A stretch of 64,000 bases of DNA from Mycolicibacterium aubagnense (GCF_010730955.1 NZ_AP022577.1:4960001-5024000), one strand, 5' to 3'. Shown: positions 24,287-34,977, counted from the first letter of the stretch. The notes: generated by a model not told the origin, from the letters alone. A program made the numbers and translations.

Positions 24287-26302
24287 ATGACCAGAACTTT
24301 CGACACCGTCTTGATCGCCAATCGTGGCGAGATTGCCGTCCGCGTCATCCGCACCCTGCGTGCCATGGGCATTCGCTCGGTCGCGGTGTTCAGCGATGCC
24401 GACGCCGGTGCCCGGCATGTGCTCGAGGCCGACGTCGCGGTCAACATCGGCCCGGCTCCGGCCCGGCAGAGCTACCTGAGCATCGAGGCCATCGTGAACG
24501 CGGCCCGGCGCACCGGTGCGCAGGCCGTGCACCCGGGCTATGGATTCCTCTCGGAGAACGCCGAATTCGCGGCCGCACTGCACGACGCGGGCATCGTCTT
24601 CATCGGGCCACCGGCCAAGGCCATCGGCACCATGGGCGACAAGATCACCGCCAAGGCGGCGGTGTCCGCCTTCGGGGTTCCGGTGGTTCCCGGTATCTCG
24701 CGTCCGGGACTGACGGACGCCGAGCTGATCGCCGGTGCGCCCGAGATCGGGTTCCCGGTACTGGTGAAGCCGTCGGCCGGTGGCGGCGGCAAGGGCATGC
24801 GCGTCGTGCATTCCGCCAGTGAACTTGCGGCTGCCCTCACCTCGGCCCGCCGTGAGGCAGCATCGGCGTTCGGCGACGACACCCTGTTCCTGGAGCGATT
24901 CGTGTTGAACCCCAGGCACATCGAGGTTCAGGTCGTCGCGGACAGTCACGGCAACGTCGTGCATCTCGGCGAGCGCGAATGCAGCCTGCAACGCCGGCAC
25001 CAGAAGGTCATCGAAGAGGCCCCGTCGCCTGTACTGGACGAGGTGACCCGGGCCCGGATCGGTGCGGCTGCATGCGACACCGCCCGCAGTGTCGACTACC
25101 GCGGCGCCGGCACTGTCGAGTTCATCGTCTCCGCCGACCGGCCCGACGAATTCTTCTTCATGGAGATGAACACCCGTCTCCAGGTGGAACACCCGGTCAC
25201 CGAGCTGGTCACGGGAATCGACCTGGTGGAGCTGCAGGTGCGGGTGGCGGCCGGCGAGGCGCTGCCGGTGGCACAGGACGACATCACGATGACGGGCCAC
25301 GCCATTGAAGCCCGCGTCTACGCCGAAGACCCGGCGCACGACTTCCTGCCGACCGGCGGCACGGTACTGGCGCTGGCCGAGCCCGCTGCGGACGTGAGGA
25401 GCGATGGGGAATCTGTTGCCCGGGTGGATTCCGGCATCCGGGCCGGGTCGGTGATCGGTAGCGACTACGACCCGATGCTGTCGAAAATCATTGCGTACGG
25501 ACCGAACCGGGAGTCGGCGCGGCGCGGACTCGACCGGGCACTGGCCGGCACCGCCGTGCTGGGCGTCGGAACCAACATCGACTTCCTGCGGTTCCTGCTG
25601 GCCGACGAGGACGTCATCGCCGGACGCCTCGACACCGGTCTGCTGGACCGCCGCACCGGCGACTACGTCGCCACGCAGGCCGGAGACGACGAGTTCATCG
25701 CGGCTGCCGCGTACCGCTGGCTGCACAGCTGGTCGGAAGCCGGCGAGCTGTGGGCCACCCCGTCGGGCTGGCGGGTTGGCGAGCACGCACCGACGACCGT
25801 CCGGCTGCGGGCCGGCGAGCGGACCGACCACGTGCACCTCACCGGTACGCCCAGTGCTGCCACGGCGCGCATCGAAGATGGCGAGTCACGCAGCGTGACG
25901 GCGTCATTGGAGGGCGACCGGCTGGTGGTCACCGTCGACGGTCTGCGCACCGAATACCTGACCGCCACCGAGGACCATCGGCTGTGGCTGGCCGGTGGCG
26001 GCCGCACCACGGTCATCGAGGACGTGCGCGAAGCCCCCGTCCGCGCCGACGACGAACACAGCGGAGACGCCGAGATCGTCAGCCCGATGCCCGGATCCGT
26101 TGTCGCCGTAGGTATCGAGGACGGTGCCACGGTCGGTGCGGGTGACGTGGTGGTCACCGTGGAGGCCATGAAGATGGAACACGCATTGTCGTCGCCGGTC
26201 GACGGCACCGTGGAATTGCTTGTCGCCGTGGGCGATCAGGTCAAAGTGGGCCAGCCGCTGGCCCGGATTACCGCTGTAAGTAAGGAAGCTCCTCATGACT
26301 GA
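24287..26302 (+). CDS. accA1: Biotin-dependent acyl-CoA carboxylase alpha subunit
   Basis: A 671-residue protein with biotin carboxylase domain (residues 1-450: [21 protein letters not shown]-grasp loop [28 protein letters not shown]) and a C-terminal biotinyl domain with EAMKMEH, Lys at about 629. It carboxylates its own biotin with ATP and bicarbonate and hands CO2 to AccD1. ATG 24287 is chosen, with AGGA upstream. It overlaps the fadE19 start by eight bases. Confidence 0.93.
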   Translation: MTRTFDTVLIANRGEIAVRVIRTLRAMGIRSVAVFSDADAGARHVLEADVAVNIGPAPARQSYLSIEAIVNAARRTGAQAVHPGYGFLSENAEFAAALHDAGIVFIGPPAKAIGTMGDKITAKAAVSAFGVPVVPGISRPGLTDAELIAGAPEIGFPVLVKPSAGGGGKGMRVVHSASELAAALTSARREAASAFGDDTLFLERFVLNPRHIEVQVVADSHGNVVHLGERECSLQRRHQKVIEEAPSPVLDEVTRARIGAAACDTARSVDYRGAGTVEFIVSADRPDEFFFMEMNTRLQVEHPVTELVTGIDLVELQVRVAAGEALPVAQDDITMTGHAIEARVYAEDPAHDFLPTGGTVLALAEPAADVRSDGESVARVDSGIRAGSVIGSDYDPMLSKIIAYGPNRESARRGLDRALAGTAVLGVGTNIDFLRFLLADEDVIAGRLDTGLLDRRTGDYVATQAGDDEFIAAAAYRWLHSWSEAGELWATPSGWRVGEHAPTTVRLRAGERTDHVHLTGTPSAATARIEDGESRSVTASLEGDRLVVTVDGLRTEYLTATEDHRLWLAGGGRTTVIEDVREAPVRADDEHSGDAEIVSPMPGSVVAVGIEDGATVGAGDVVVTVEAMKMEHALSSPVDGTVELLVAVGDQVKVGQPLARITAVSKEAPHD

Positions 26303-27458
26303 TTTTCTGTCCACCGGCACCTTGCCGGACCACTACGCCGAACTGGCCAAGACGGTTCGGGAATTCGCGCAGACCGTGGTGGCGCCCGTTGCCGCACAGC
26401 ACGACAAGGACCACACCTTCCCGTACAAGGTGATCGACGGCATGGCCGACATGGGCCTGTTCGGCCTGCCTTTCCCCGAGGAGTACGGCGGCATGGGTGG
26501 CGACTACTTCGCCCTGTGCCTGGCCCTGGAAGAGCTTGGCAAGGTGGACCAGAGCGTGGCGATCACGCTGGAGGCCGGCGTCTCGCTGGGCGCCATGCCG
26601 GTGTACCGATTCGGCAGCGAGGAGCAGAAGCAGGAGTGGCTGCCGCTGCTCGCCAGCGGAAAGGCGTTGGGCGCCTTCGGTTTGACCGAGGCCGGCGGTG
26701 GCAGCGACGCCGGGGCCACCAAGACCACTGCGAAGCTGGACGGCGACACCTGGATCATCAATGGCTCCAAGCAGTTCATCACGAACTCCGGTACCGACAT
26801 CACCAAGCTGGTGACCGTCACGGCCGTGACCGGCGAACTGCCGGGCGGGCACAAGGAGATCTCGTCGATCCTGGTGCCGGTGCCCACCCCGGGCTTCACC
26901 GCCGAACCCGCCTACGACAAGGTCGGCTGGAACGCCTCGGACACCCACCCGCTGAGTTTCGACGACGTACGCGTGCCGGCCGAGAACCTGCTCGGCGACC
27001 GCGGTCGTGGCTACGCCAACTTCCTGCGCATCCTCGACGAGGGCCGCATCGCCATCGCGGCGCTGTCGGCCGGCGTGGCGCAGGGTTGCGTCGACGAGTG
27101 CGTGAAGTACTCGAAGGAGCGCGAAGCATTCGGCCGCAAGATCGGTGGCTACCAGGCCATCGCCTTCAAGATCGCCCGGATGGAAGCCCGTGCCCACGTC
27201 GCCCGCACGGCGTACTACGACGCCGCGGCGCTGATGCTGGCGGGCAAGCCGTTCAAGAAGGCGGCCTGCATCGCGAAGATGATCGCCAGCGAGGCCGCGA
27301 TGGACAACGCCCGCGACGCGACCCAGGTGTTCGGTGGCTACGGCTTCATGAACGAGTACCCGGTGGCCCGGCACTACCGCGATTCGAAGATCCTCGAAAT
27401 CGGCGAGGGCACAACGGAAGTTCAGCTGATGCTGATCGCCCGTGAGGCCGGGCTGTGA
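26295..27458 (+). CDS. fadE19: Acyl-CoA dehydrogenase (isovaleryl/2-methylbutyryl-CoA type)
   Basis: A 387-residue flavoprotein of usual ACAD length. Visible motifs: [17 protein letters not shown] (FAD/substrate region), [14 protein letters not shown], and the C-terminal [37 protein letters not shown]. It oxidises a short branched acyl-CoA to the enoyl-CoA, feeding the carboxylase. AAGGAAG ribosome site in the end of accA1. Overlaps the next gene by four bases (GTGA). Position corresponds to Rv2500c. Confidence 0.92.
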   Translation: MTDFLSTGTLPDHYAELAKTVREFAQTVVAPVAAQHDKDHTFPYKVIDGMADMGLFGLPFPEEYGGMGGDYFALCLALEELGKVDQSVAITLEAGVSLGAMPVYRFGSEEQKQEWLPLLASGKALGAFGLTEAGGGSDAGATKTTAKLDGDTWIINGSKQFITNSGTDITKLVTVTAVTGELPGGHKEISSILVPVPTPGFTAEPAYDKVGWNASDTHPLSFDDVRVPAENLLGDRGRGYANFLRILDEGRIAIAALSAGVAQGCVDECVKYSKEREAFGRKIGGYQAIAFKIARMEARAHVARTAYYDAAALMLAGKPFKKAACIAKMIASEAAMDNARDATQVFGGYGFMNEYPVARHYRDSKILEIGEGTTEVQLMLIAREAGL

Positions 27459-27958
27459 GCACCGGCGAAGCAGGGCCCAAGAAAGTCGTCGAGCAACGCG
27501 GACTCTGGTTCGAGGAGTTCGAGCCGGGCGTGATCTACAAGCACCGGCCGGGCCGCACCGTCACCGAGGCCGACAACGTGCTGTTCACCACGCTCACCAT
27601 GAACACTCAGGCGCTGCACCTGGACGCCGCGTTCTCCGACGCCTTGCCGCCGTTCCATGCCCGGCTGGTGAATTCGATGTTCACGCTGTCCACGCTGGTC
27701 GGCCTGTCGGTCGCGCAGCTGACGCAGGGCACGATCGTCGGGAACCTCGGTTTCTCCGATATCGCGTTCCCCAGGCCGCTCTTCCACGGTGACACGCTCT
27801 ACGCGGAGTCCGAGGTGGTCGAGAAGCGCGAGTCCAAGAGCCGGCCGGGGGAGGGCATCGTGACGTTCGCTCACACCGGCCGCAACCAGCACGGCGATAT
27901 CGTCGCCACGGCGACGCGCAAGACGATGGTCCGCAAGCGTCCGGCAGGCGAGAACTGA
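27455..27958 (+). CDS. MaoC-like dehydratase
   Basis: A 167-residue single hotdog-fold protein with the MaoC pattern (GRTVTEADNVLFTTLTMNTQALHLD, then FPRPLFHGDTLYAESEVVEKRESKSRPGEGIVTF). Members hydrate enoyl-CoA thioesters. In this operon it probably hydrates the unsaturated CoA made after the carboxylase step. The catalytic Asp/His pair is represented by TEAD and ALHLD. GTG start overlapping fadE19; stop shares one base with the citE start. Equivalent to Rv2499c by position. Confidence 0.85.
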   Translation: MSTGEAGPKKVVEQRGLWFEEFEPGVIYKHRPGRTVTEADNVLFTTLTMNTQALHLDAAFSDALPPFHARLVNSMFTLSTLVGLSVAQLTQGTIVGNLGFSDIAFPRPLFHGDTLYAESEVVEKRESKSRPGEGIVTFAHTGRNQHGDIVATATRKTMVRKRPAGEN

Positions 27959-28764
27959 TGGCACTCGGTGCTACCGGTCCCGGCTGGCTGTTCTGCCCGG
28001 CGGACCGACCTGAGCGGTTCGAAAAAGCCGCTGCCGCAGCCGATGTGGTGATCCTCGACCTGGAAGACGGCTGTGCGGCGAAGGATCGGCCGGCCGCTCG
28101 CCAGGCGTTGATCGACACCCCGCTGGACCCGGCTCGCACGGTGGTGCGGCTGAATCCGTCGGACACTTCCGATCATCCGCTGGACCTGGAGGCGCTGGCC
28201 CGCACCCCGTACACCACGGTGATGCTGGCCAAAACCGAGTCAGCCGAACAGGTTCGGGCGCTGGCGCCGCTGGATGTGGTGGTGTTGGTGGAGACCCCGC
28301 TCGGGGCGCTCGCCGTCACCGAGACCGCGCGGGTCGACAACACCTACGCCGTCATGTGGGGTGCCGAGGACTTGTTCGCGGTGCTGGGCGGCACCGCCAA
28401 CCGTTGGCCCGACGGCACGTACCGCGATGTCGCACAGCATGTCCGGTCACAATCGCTGTTGGCCGCCAAGGCCTTCGGCAAGCTCGCGCTGGACTCGGTC
28501 TACCTGGACATCAAGAATCTGGACGGCCTGCGGGCCGAGGTCGACGATGCCGTGGCCGTCGGGTTCGACGCCAAGGTGGCCATCCACCCGACCCAGGTGG
28601 CGGTGATCCGGGACGGCTATGCGCCGACCGCGAAGGAGATCGAGTGGGCGCGTGCGGTACTCGACGCCGCGACCCGCGAACGCGGTGTCTTCCAGCACGA
28701 CGGCCTGATGGTCGACATGCCGGTGCTCCGTCGGGCCGAGCGGATCGTCGCCCTGGCTCCATAG
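27958..28764 (+). CDS. citE: CitE-like beta-hydroxyacyl-CoA lyase
   Basis: A 268-residue HpcH/HpaI-type TIM-barrel lyase. Motifs: ADVVILDLEDGCAAKDRPAAR, VVRLNPS, VVVLVETPLGALAVTETARV (metal-binding Glu), MWGAEDLFAVLGG and KVAIHPTQVAVIRDGY. It cleaves a beta-hydroxyacyl-CoA to acetyl-CoA plus an acid. The M. tuberculosis relative (Rv2498c) has been described as acting in leucine and itaconate breakdown, fitting this operon. It ends the accD1 transcript group; a 265-bp gap precedes bkdA. Confidence 0.9.
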   Translation: MALGATGPGWLFCPADRPERFEKAAAAADVVILDLEDGCAAKDRPAARQALIDTPLDPARTVVRLNPSDTSDHPLDLEALARTPYTTVMLAKTESAEQVRALAPLDVVVLVETPLGALAVTETARVDNTYAVMWGAEDLFAVLGGTANRWPDGTYRDVAQHVRSQSLLAAKAFGKLALDSVYLDIKNLDGLRAEVDDAVAVGFDAKVAIHPTQVAVIRDGYAPTAKEIEWARAVLDAATRERGVFQHDGLMVDMPVLRRAERIVALAP

Positions 28765-29029
28765 CGTCAGCGCCGGGCCGTATTGCCGGTGTCGCCGGCT
28801 CGAACCGACACGTATCCACTCCGTTACCTGCGATGACCACGGCTGGAGCGATCCGGGCGCATAATGGCGGTGATGCCCCAGCACTGCGGCGAGCAGAGCG
28901 GATCATCCGACTGATGCCACACCCCGGCATCGGCCGGCGACCCCACCACCGGAGGGTTGCCCTGGTCGCCACCGCGCTGAGCTTCTCGCGGACTGACGGC
29001 CGAACATGCCGTCACCGAAAGGAGGCGGT

Positions 29030-30127
29030 ATGGCTGACGTGTCGGCCCACGACCTGGACAGCAGCGTGGGGTTGGCGCCGGTTCAACTGGTTGCCCCCGA
29101 TGGCGCACCGACCTCCGACGAGCGATATCGACGCGACCTGCCGCCCGAAACGCTGGGCTGGCTCTACGAAGAGATGGTCGTCACCCGCGACCTGGACGTC
29201 GAATTCGTCAACCTGCAACGGCAGGGTGAACTCGCGCTGTTCGCCTCGTGCCGTGGCCAGGAAGCCGCGCAGGTCGGTGCGGCGGCATGCCTGCGCAAGA
29301 CCGACTGGCTGTTTCCGCAGTACCGAGAACTCGGCGCCCTACTGGTCCGTGGCATCACGCCGGCCCAGATCAGTGCCGTGTGGCGGGGTCGGTGGCACGG
29401 CGGTTTGGGCTTCATCGAGAAGCACTGTGCGCCAATATCGATCGACATCGGGTCGCAGGGCTTGCACGCGGTCGGTGCGGCCATGGCCGCACAGCGGCTC
29501 GGTGAGGACTCGGTCACCGTGGCGTTCGTCGGCGACGGTGGGATGTCCGAAGGCGATATGCACGAGGCGCTCAACGTGGCCGCCGTCGCGTCGGCGCCGT
29601 GCGTGTTCTTCGTCCAGAACAACCAATGGGCCATCTCGGTGCCGGTGCGTCATCAGCAGGCGGGCCCGTCGATCGCGCACCGCGCCATCGGCTATGGCAT
29701 GCCCGGCATCCGCGTCGATGGCAATGACGTACTGGCCTGCTACGCCGTCATGGCCGAAGCGGCGCAGCGCGCCCGCGACGGTGACGGTCCGACGCTGATC
29801 GAGGCCGTCACCTACCGGATGGGTCCGCACACCACCTCCGACGACCCGACTCGCTACCGCGATCCAGAAGAGCTGAAGCACTGGGAGGCGCGTGATCCCA
29901 TCGCGCGCTACCGGGTGTACCTGGAACACGTCGGGGTGTGGACACCACGACTGCAGGAGCACGTCGAGAACCGCTCGCGCCGGCTCCGCGCTGATCTGCG
30001 GGACACCGTACTGACCGCGGCGGACTTCGACGTCGCGGAGATGTTCGACACCGTCTACGCCGACATCACACCCGAACTGGCCCGGCAGCGCGACGCGCTG
30101 TTGGCCGAATTGGATTGGGAGGGATGA
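29030..30127 (+). CDS. bkdA: Branched-chain alpha-keto acid dehydrogenase E1 alpha
   Basis: A 365-residue thiamine-diphosphate enzyme subunit. The ThDP-binding segment GDGGMSEGDMHEALNVAAVASAP ... NNQWAIS is clear. PQYRELGALLVRG and the phosphoserine-loop region YRMGPHTTSDDPTRYR are typical of BCKDH E1 alpha. It decarboxylates the keto acids from Leu, Ile and Val. A very strong AAAGGAGG site lies before ATG 29030. bkdB follows after one base. Corresponds to Rv2497c. Confidence 0.93.
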   Translation: MADVSAHDLDSSVGLAPVQLVAPDGAPTSDERYRRDLPPETLGWLYEEMVVTRDLDVEFVNLQRQGELALFASCRGQEAAQVGAAACLRKTDWLFPQYRELGALLVRGITPAQISAVWRGRWHGGLGFIEKHCAPISIDIGSQGLHAVGAAMAAQRLGEDSVTVAFVGDGGMSEGDMHEALNVAAVASAPCVFFVQNNQWAISVPVRHQQAGPSIAHRAIGYGMPGIRVDGNDVLACYAVMAEAAQRARDGDGPTLIEAVTYRMGPHTTSDDPTRYRDPEELKHWEARDPIARYRVYLEHVGVWTPRLQEHVENRSRRLRADLRDTVLTAADFDVAEMFDTVYADITPELARQRDALLAELDWEG

Positions 30128-30128
30128 C

Positions 30129-31184
30129 ATGACGCAGATCATCGAACGCCCGTCGTGGTCCGGTGATGCGGAGCCCGACGAGCCGAACCCGTCGGCGACG
30201 ACATCCGCCACAGTTGCCACCTTGTCCATGGCGCAGGCCATCAACCGGGCCCTGCACGACGCCATGGCCGCCGATGACCGGGTGCTGGTGTTCGGGGAGG
30301 ACGTGGCTGCGCTCGGCGGGGTTTTCCGCGTCACCGACGGCCTGCACGAAACGTTCGGGGAAGCGCGGTGTTTCGACACGCCGCTGGCCGAGTCGGCGAT
30401 CGTGGGCATCGCCATCGGCATGGCCATCCGTGGCCTGGTGCCGGTACCGGAAATCCAGTTCGATGGATTCGCCGCACCGGCGTTCGACCAGATCGTCAGC
30501 CATCTCGCCAAATACCGGATGCGTACCCGCGGTGAGGTCGACATGCAGGTGACCATCCGGATCCCGTCGTTCGGCGGAATCGGGGCGGTGGAGCATCATT
30601 CGGAATCCACCGAGTCCTATTGGTTGCACACCGCGGGGCTGAAGGTGGTGGTTCCGTCGACGCCGGCGGACGCGTATTGGCTGTTGCGCGAAGCCATCTC
30701 GTCCCGCGATCCGGTGATCTTCCTGGAACCCAAACGCCGATACTGGACCAAGGGAGAGCTGGACACCAGCGTTCCCGCACCGCCGATCGGACGGGCCGCC
30801 GTGCGGCGTACCGGGCGCGATGTCACGGTCATCACCTATGGCTCGCTCGTCGACACCGCCCTGGCGGCAGCCGATCTGGCCGATGGCCGCGATCTGGAGG
30901 TCGTCGACCTGCGGTCGCTTAACCCGCTGGACTTCGACACCATTGCGGCGTCGATCCGCAAGACCGGTCGCGCGGTCGTCATGCACGAGGGGCCGCGCAC
31001 CCTGGGATTCGGCGCCGAACTGGCCGCCCGGATCACCGAGGAACTCTTTTACGACCTGGAGGCACCCGTGTTGCGCGCCACCGGCTTTGACACGCCCTAC
31101 CCGCCGGCCCGGCTGGAGAAGCTGTGGCTGCCCGGCGTGGACCGGCTACTGGACTGTGTGCACAAGGCGATGAGCCAGCCATGA
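30129..31184 (+). CDS. bkdB: Branched-chain alpha-keto acid dehydrogenase E1 beta
   Basis: A 351-residue transketolase-like beta subunit. [56 protein letters not shown] and the C-terminal [28 protein letters not shown] are diagnostic. It completes the E1 active site with bkdA and passes the acyl group to the lipoyl domain of BkdC. Its stop overlaps the bkdC start (ATGA). The first 30 residues are a variable, Pro/Ser-rich lead. Confidence 0.93.
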   Translation: MTQIIERPSWSGDAEPDEPNPSATTSATVATLSMAQAINRALHDAMAADDRVLVFGEDVAALGGVFRVTDGLHETFGEARCFDTPLAESAIVGIAIGMAIRGLVPVPEIQFDGFAAPAFDQIVSHLAKYRMRTRGEVDMQVTIRIPSFGGIGAVEHHSESTESYWLHTAGLKVVVPSTPADAYWLLREAISSRDPVIFLEPKRRYWTKGELDTSVPAPPIGRAAVRRTGRDVTVITYGSLVDTALAAADLADGRDLEVVDLRSLNPLDFDTIAASIRKTGRAVVMHEGPRTLGFGAELAARITEELFYDLEAPVLRATGFDTPYPPARLEKLWLPGVDRLLDCVHKAMSQP

Positions 31185-32365
31185 CCTCGACCCAGGACTT
31201 CCTGGTGCCCGATCTCGGCGAAGGCCTCCAGGACGCGACCATCACCTCCTGGGCTGTGGCAGTGGGGGACACCGTCGAACTCAACCAGGTCTTGTGCACC
31301 GTCGAGACCAACAAGGCGGCGGTCGAGATACCCAGCCCGTACGCCGGTGTGGTGACCGAACTCGGTGGGGGAGAAGGACAGACGCTCGCTGTCGGCGCCA
31401 TCCTCGTGCGCATCGCCTCCGATACGGCGGAAGCGGCTGAACCCGGGCCCGAGCCGAAAGCCAAAGCACTGGCACGCAAACCCGTGCTCGTCGGATACGG
31501 GGCGGACGCGGATCTCGATACCACCCGGCGCCGCCCCCGCGCCAAACCACGGGTGCGCAAGCTCGCCGCCGAATTGCACGTCGACTTGACCGGGGTGCCA
31601 CCGTCAGGCCCCGACGGCATCGTCACCCGTGAGGACGTGCTGGCCTCGGCGCACCACACCGGTGACGCCGATCTGGTTCCCGTCAGTGGCGTGCAGGCCG
31701 AGATGGCACGCCGGATGTCGATGTCGCGCAAGGAGATACCGGACGCTCACGCCTCGGTTCAGGTGGACTGCGCCGAATTGCTCCGGGTCCGCGACACCCT
31801 CGCCGGGGCGGCCGCGGACGTCACACCGTTCGTGCTGACGCTGCGGCTGCTCACCATCGCGTTGCGTCACCACCGCGAGTTCAACGCCACCTGGGTTACG
31901 GGCGGACCCGGCACCCGGGGCTCACACGTGCATCTTCACGACTCGGTGCACCTGGGCATCGGTGTCGCGACGTCGCGTGGACTACTGGTGCCGGTGGTCC
32001 GGGACGCCGAGCGGCTCTCCACCCGCGAACTGGCCTGGGCAGTGGCCGGGCTGATCCACTCTGCCCGGGATGGCTCGCTCAAACCTGCCCAGCTGCACGG
32101 ATCGACGTTCACCGTGTCGAACTTCGGGGCTCTCGGTCTGGACGAAGGAGTGCCCGTCATCAACTATCCAGAGGCGGCGATCCTCGGGATGGGGACGCTC
32201 AAACCCCGTGCCGTCGTGCACGACGGTGAGGTGGTGGCGCGGCCGACCATGACGCTCACCTGTGCCTTCGACCACCGGATCGCCGACGGAGCCGGGGTCG
32301 CCGCATTCCTCGGCGAATTGCGGGCGCTCATCGAGGCACCCGAGCTGGCGCTCCTGGACGCGTAG
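31181..32365 (+). CDS. bkdC: Branched-chain keto acid dehydrogenase E2 (dihydrolipoyl acyltransferase)
   Basis: A 394-residue E2 with one lipoyl domain (lipoylated Lys at about 45 in ETNKAAVEI), a charged linker, a peripheral-subunit-binding domain ([30 protein letters not shown]) and a C-terminal catalytic core with HRIADG (HxxxDG). It forms the acyl-CoA and holds E1 and E3. No E3 (lipoamide dehydrogenase) gene is adjacent, as in M. tuberculosis. It converges on the enoyl-CoA hydratase gene, three bases apart. Confidence 0.92.
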   Translation: MTSTQDFLVPDLGEGLQDATITSWAVAVGDTVELNQVLCTVETNKAAVEIPSPYAGVVTELGGGEGQTLAVGAILVRIASDTAEAAEPGPEPKAKALARKPVLVGYGADADLDTTRRRPRAKPRVRKLAAELHVDLTGVPPSGPDGIVTREDVLASAHHTGDADLVPVSGVQAEMARRMSMSRKEIPDAHASVQVDCAELLRVRDTLAGAAADVTPFVLTLRLLTIALRHHREFNATWVTGGPGTRGSHVHLHDSVHLGIGVATSRGLLVPVVRDAERLSTRELAWAVAGLIHSARDGSLKPAQLHGSTFTVSNFGALGLDEGVPVINYPEAAILGMGTLKPRAVVHDGEVVARPTMTLTCAFDHRIADGAGVAAFLGELRALIEAPELALLDA

Positions 32366-32368
32366 GGG

Positions 32369-33124
32369 CTATGTGCGTCGCTGGGCGGCGGCCAACCTCG
32401 CGGTGAACTCCGGTGATTCGATCGACGCTGCCTGCGGGACGATCTCGATGTCCACGGCCCGCGCGTGCTGCTCGTAATCCAGGACCCCGGGATGGTCCGT
32501 CGCGCGCATCGACGCCTTGGTGGCCAGCACCACGTCGCGGGGCGCCGAGGCCGGCCCGGCAGCCAACGCCAACGCCGCGGCGACGGGGTCGTCGGCGACC
32601 TCCAGTGCCAGGCCGTGCCGTACTGAGGCGTCGGCGTCGAACTTCATGCCGAACAACAGCGCGGCCCGCGCCGCCTGTGGGCCGATGGCCCGCTGCAGCA
32701 TCCAGGTCGCGCCGCCGCCCGGGTGAATCCCGAGCTTCTGGAACCGCGGGTCGAAGACCGCACCCGGCCCGGCGATGCGGACGTCGGCGGCGAGCGCGAG
32801 ATTGAGCCCGGCCCCGACGGCCGGGCCGTTCACCGCGGCGATCGTCGGCAGGGTGCAGTCGGCCACCGCGAGGAAGCCGTCGTAGATCACCCGCAGGCCG
32901 TTCACGGTGGCCTCGCCCAGAGCGGTCAGGTCAGCGCCGGCGCAGAACGCCTTGCCGGCACCTGTCACGACGACGGCGTGCACGCGATGGTCGGCCTCAG
33001 CGGCGTTGATCGCGGCCCGCAGGCCGGCAGACATCTCCGCGGTCACCGCGTTGCGGCGGTCGGGATCGTTGACCGTGATGAGTGCGACGCGGTCGATGAC
33101 CTGCGTCAGTACGAGATCGGACAC
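32369..33124 (-). CDS. Enoyl-CoA hydratase/isomerase family protein
   Basis: A 251-residue crotonase. The oxyanion-hole segments [14 protein letters not shown] and [33 protein letters not shown] are clear. The second acid position is in [13 protein letters not shown], where Pro/Gly replace the usual catalytic Glu, so the reaction may differ from simple hydration. A perfect palindrome 20 bp upstream suggests control by a dimeric repressor. Resembles the EchA14-type gene near the same M. tuberculosis region, from memory. Confidence 0.87.
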   Translation of the reverse strand: MSDLVLTQVIDRVALITVNDPDRRNAVTAEMSAGLRAAINAAEADHRVHAVVVTGAGKAFCAGADLTALGEATVNGLRVIYDGFLAVADCTLPTIAAVNGPAVGAGLNLALAADVRIAGPGAVFDPRFQKLGIHPGGGATWMLQRAIGPQAARAALLFGMKFDADASVRHGLALEVADDPVAAALALAAGPASAPRDVVLATKASMRATDHPGVLDYEQHARAVDIEIVPQAASIESPEFTARLAAAQRRT

Positions 33125-33144
33125 GACCCCACCCTATGGCTTGT

Positions 33145-33168
33145 GTTTTGACTCACGTGAGTCAAAAC
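33145..33168. promoter_or_regulatory. Perfect 24-bp palindrome, probable repressor operator
   Basis: Centre TGACTCACGTGAGTCA (33149-33164) with matching A/T flanks makes 24 bases identical on both strands. It starts 20 bp upstream of the enoyl-CoA hydratase start and 75 bp before the porin start, in the shared promoter. The size and symmetry suit a TetR-family dimer; which regulator binds is unknown. Confidence 0.75.
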
Positions 33169-33242
33169 CTTCACTTGTGTGCCGATCTACGACATAACTG
33201 TGCGATTGCTGTGGAGTTGGTGACGAGAGGTACCGAAAGTTC

Positions 33243-33920
33243 ATGTTGAAGCGTTTTGCTGTGGTTGCTGCTGTGGGTATGTCGCTCCCGTTGGGGGTCG
33301 CGGCCACCGCGGCCACCGCGTTCGCCGAGCCCGGACCGGTCGGGGCCGAGGTCCCGGCGCCGGATACCGGTGTGGTGGCCTCCGATGAACCGGCCACCGT
33401 CGTCACGCCGGACGGCTGGACCTTGACCGTGGCAGCGAAGGACGAGACCGAGCTGCCCATCGCACCGCTGACCACTGCCGTCAGTTCGCGCGAGTATCTG
33501 GTCGGTGGCACCTTCACCGGCACCGTGAGCGGCAAGGGCAAGGGCACTCTCACCGGCGGCTCGCTGGAGGCCGGTTACCAGATCGGCTGCGGGATCGAGC
33601 TGGGGCAGGTCCGTCTGGTCGGGTCGGTGGGTGCCTCGACCGCCAGCGCGAACCTGTTCACCGGCGCCATCCCCACCGGCGTCACCTTCCCGTTGGTCGG
33701 CAGCGTCGAGGTCCACCCGAAGCCGGGCACGGTGACCCAGGTGCCGGTCGACAAGAAGTCCTTCAAGGCGGCGCCGGCGCGCATCACTCTCAAGGACGTC
33801 CACGTCAAGGTTGACGGCTGCGTCGGGCAGTCTTTCCTGCGCTCCTACGCGACGCTGACCAGCTCCACGGCCGACACCGACGACATCGTCGCTTACTACG
33901 GTGTGACGAAGGCCGTCTGA
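33243..33920 (+). CDS. MspA-family outer-membrane porin
   Basis: A 225-residue exported protein with a signal peptide (KRFAVVAAVGMSLPLGVAA, predicted cut after AFA before EPGPV). The mature part has the MspA-family pattern: WTLTVAAKDETELPIAPLTTAVSSREYLVGGTF, GGSLEAGYQIGCGIELGQV, and a C-terminal GCVGQSFLRSYATLTSSTADTDDIVAYYG. Octamers form water-filled channels in the mycobacterial outer membrane for small hydrophilic nutrients. MspA-type porins are typical of rapid growers and absent from the tuberculosis complex. GAGAGG site upstream of ATG 33243. Confidence 0.9.
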   Translation: MLKRFAVVAAVGMSLPLGVAATAATAFAEPGPVGAEVPAPDTGVVASDEPATVVTPDGWTLTVAAKDETELPIAPLTTAVSSREYLVGGTFTGTVSGKGKGTLTGGSLEAGYQIGCGIELGQVRLVGSVGASTASANLFTGAIPTGVTFPLVGSVEVHPKPGTVTQVPVDKKSFKAAPARITLKDVHVKVDGCVGQSFLRSYATLTSSTADTDDIVAYYGVTKAV

Positions 33921-33996
33921 CCCACCGCCTCCCGCCGTTTCGGCGCGCAGATCACCCTTGACCGGGCACAATGCCCGGGTCCGTAGAAGGGGAAGC

Positions 33997-34935
33997 ATGA
34001 GCGACGACGCCGAAACGCCGGCAATGCGGCAACGCGTCGAAGACCGGTACCGGCAGCTGGCCGAGATGCGCCAGCTGCGGCCCATCGTCGCCGTCGTCAA
34101 CCGCTTCACCGAGATCGACGGCGGCACGCTGGGGACCGTGGTGTCGGTCCAGCTGTTCACCACGGTGATCCCCTTGGCCATCATCGGCTTCAGCTATCTC
34201 ACCGGGTTCGCCGACAACGCCAGCCCCGGCGTCGTGGTGAGCCGGCAACTCGGTCTGGCATCGCCGCTGACCGACCACGTGCGGGCCGCCTTCGGCCGCG
34301 CGTCGGGCCTTCGGTCCAACTGGACGTTTTTCGGCGTCGCGAGCTTCCTGGTGTGGGGCATCCCGATGTCGATGACCATCGCCGGAATCTTCGCCAAGGC
34401 GTGGCGGCGCGAGCCCTTCGGCTGGGGCGGCAAGCTGTGGCGCGGTGTGACGTGGTTCGCGCTGTACCTGACGATGATCGGGTTGCGGGAGCGCATCGCC
34501 TTCGGCGGCGTGCACCACGGGTGGGATCTCGCGGCGCACTTCGCGGTGTCGATGATCCCGGTCTGGATCTTCTGGACGATCACGCCCGCGCTGCTGGTGC
34601 GCGACGGCGGCCGGGCCTGGCGTGCGCTGCTGCTCGCAGGTTTCGCAGGAGTGGTGATCGAGGGGACCATCCTGCCGCTGGCCGCCCGGATGATCTTCCC
34701 GCCGCTGCTGAGCGGGTGGGAGGACTTCGGGCCGATCGGCGTGGCGATGGCGCTGCTCACCTGGTGCGGGATCAGTGGCGCGGGCTGGGTCGTCACCGCG
34801 TGCGTCGGCGCCGTGCTGTGGGAGCGGGCGGCGCCGTCGCAGACGGTCATCGAATCGGAGACGGACGCCATCGACGAGCCGGCGCCGCCGCATCAGCAAA
34901 AAGCGCCCCCGGCAGGAATCGAACCTGCGACCTAG
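33997..34935 (+). CDS. YhjD/YihY-like inner-membrane protein
   Basis: About 312 residues with six hydrophobic helices (for example VVSVQLFTTVIPLAIIGFSYL, FFGVASFLVWGIPMSMTIAGIF, MALLTWCGISGAGWVVTACVGAVLW), as in YihY/BrkB-like envelope proteins of unknown transport function. GAAGGGGAAGC precedes ATG 33997. The last codons (APPAGIEPAT) lie on the antisense of tRNA-Arg, so the true ancestral stop may have been lost or the tail is simply shared with the tRNA. Homologues should be checked for that tail. Confidence 0.75.
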   Translation: MSDDAETPAMRQRVEDRYRQLAEMRQLRPIVAVVNRFTEIDGGTLGTVVSVQLFTTVIPLAIIGFSYLTGFADNASPGVVVSRQLGLASPLTDHVRAAFGRASGLRSNWTFFGVASFLVWGIPMSMTIAGIFAKAWRREPFGWGGKLWRGVTWFALYLTMIGLRERIAFGGVHHGWDLAAHFAVSMIPVWIFWTITPALLVRDGGRAWRALLLAGFAGVVIEGTILPLAARMIFPPLLSGWEDFGPIGVAMALLTWCGISGAGWVVTACVGAVLWERAAPSQTVIESETDAIDEPAPPHQQKAPPAGIEPAT

Positions 34936-34977
34936 GGATTAGAAGGCCCTTGCTCTATCCAACTGAGCTACGGAGGC
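34904..34977 (-). tRNA. tRNA-Arg (anticodon TCT)
   Basis: Acceptor GCCTCCG/CGGGGGC (one G-T pair), D arm TAGCTCAGTTGGATAGAGC, anticodon loop CTTCTAA with TCT, T arm GCAGGTTCGATTCCTGC, discriminator G. CCA is not encoded. It overlaps the 3' end of the opposite-strand membrane protein gene by 32 bases. Confidence 0.95.

Noticed and set aside
22828..24447. 539-codon minus-strand ORF over accD1
   Set aside because: Antisense of a strongly recognised carboxyltransferase; His/Arg-rich product typical of shadow frames.
28765..29029. A separate small gene between citE and bkdA
   Set aside because: Open frames here have no ribosome site and no codon pattern of their own. The interval is best read as the bkdA promoter and leader.
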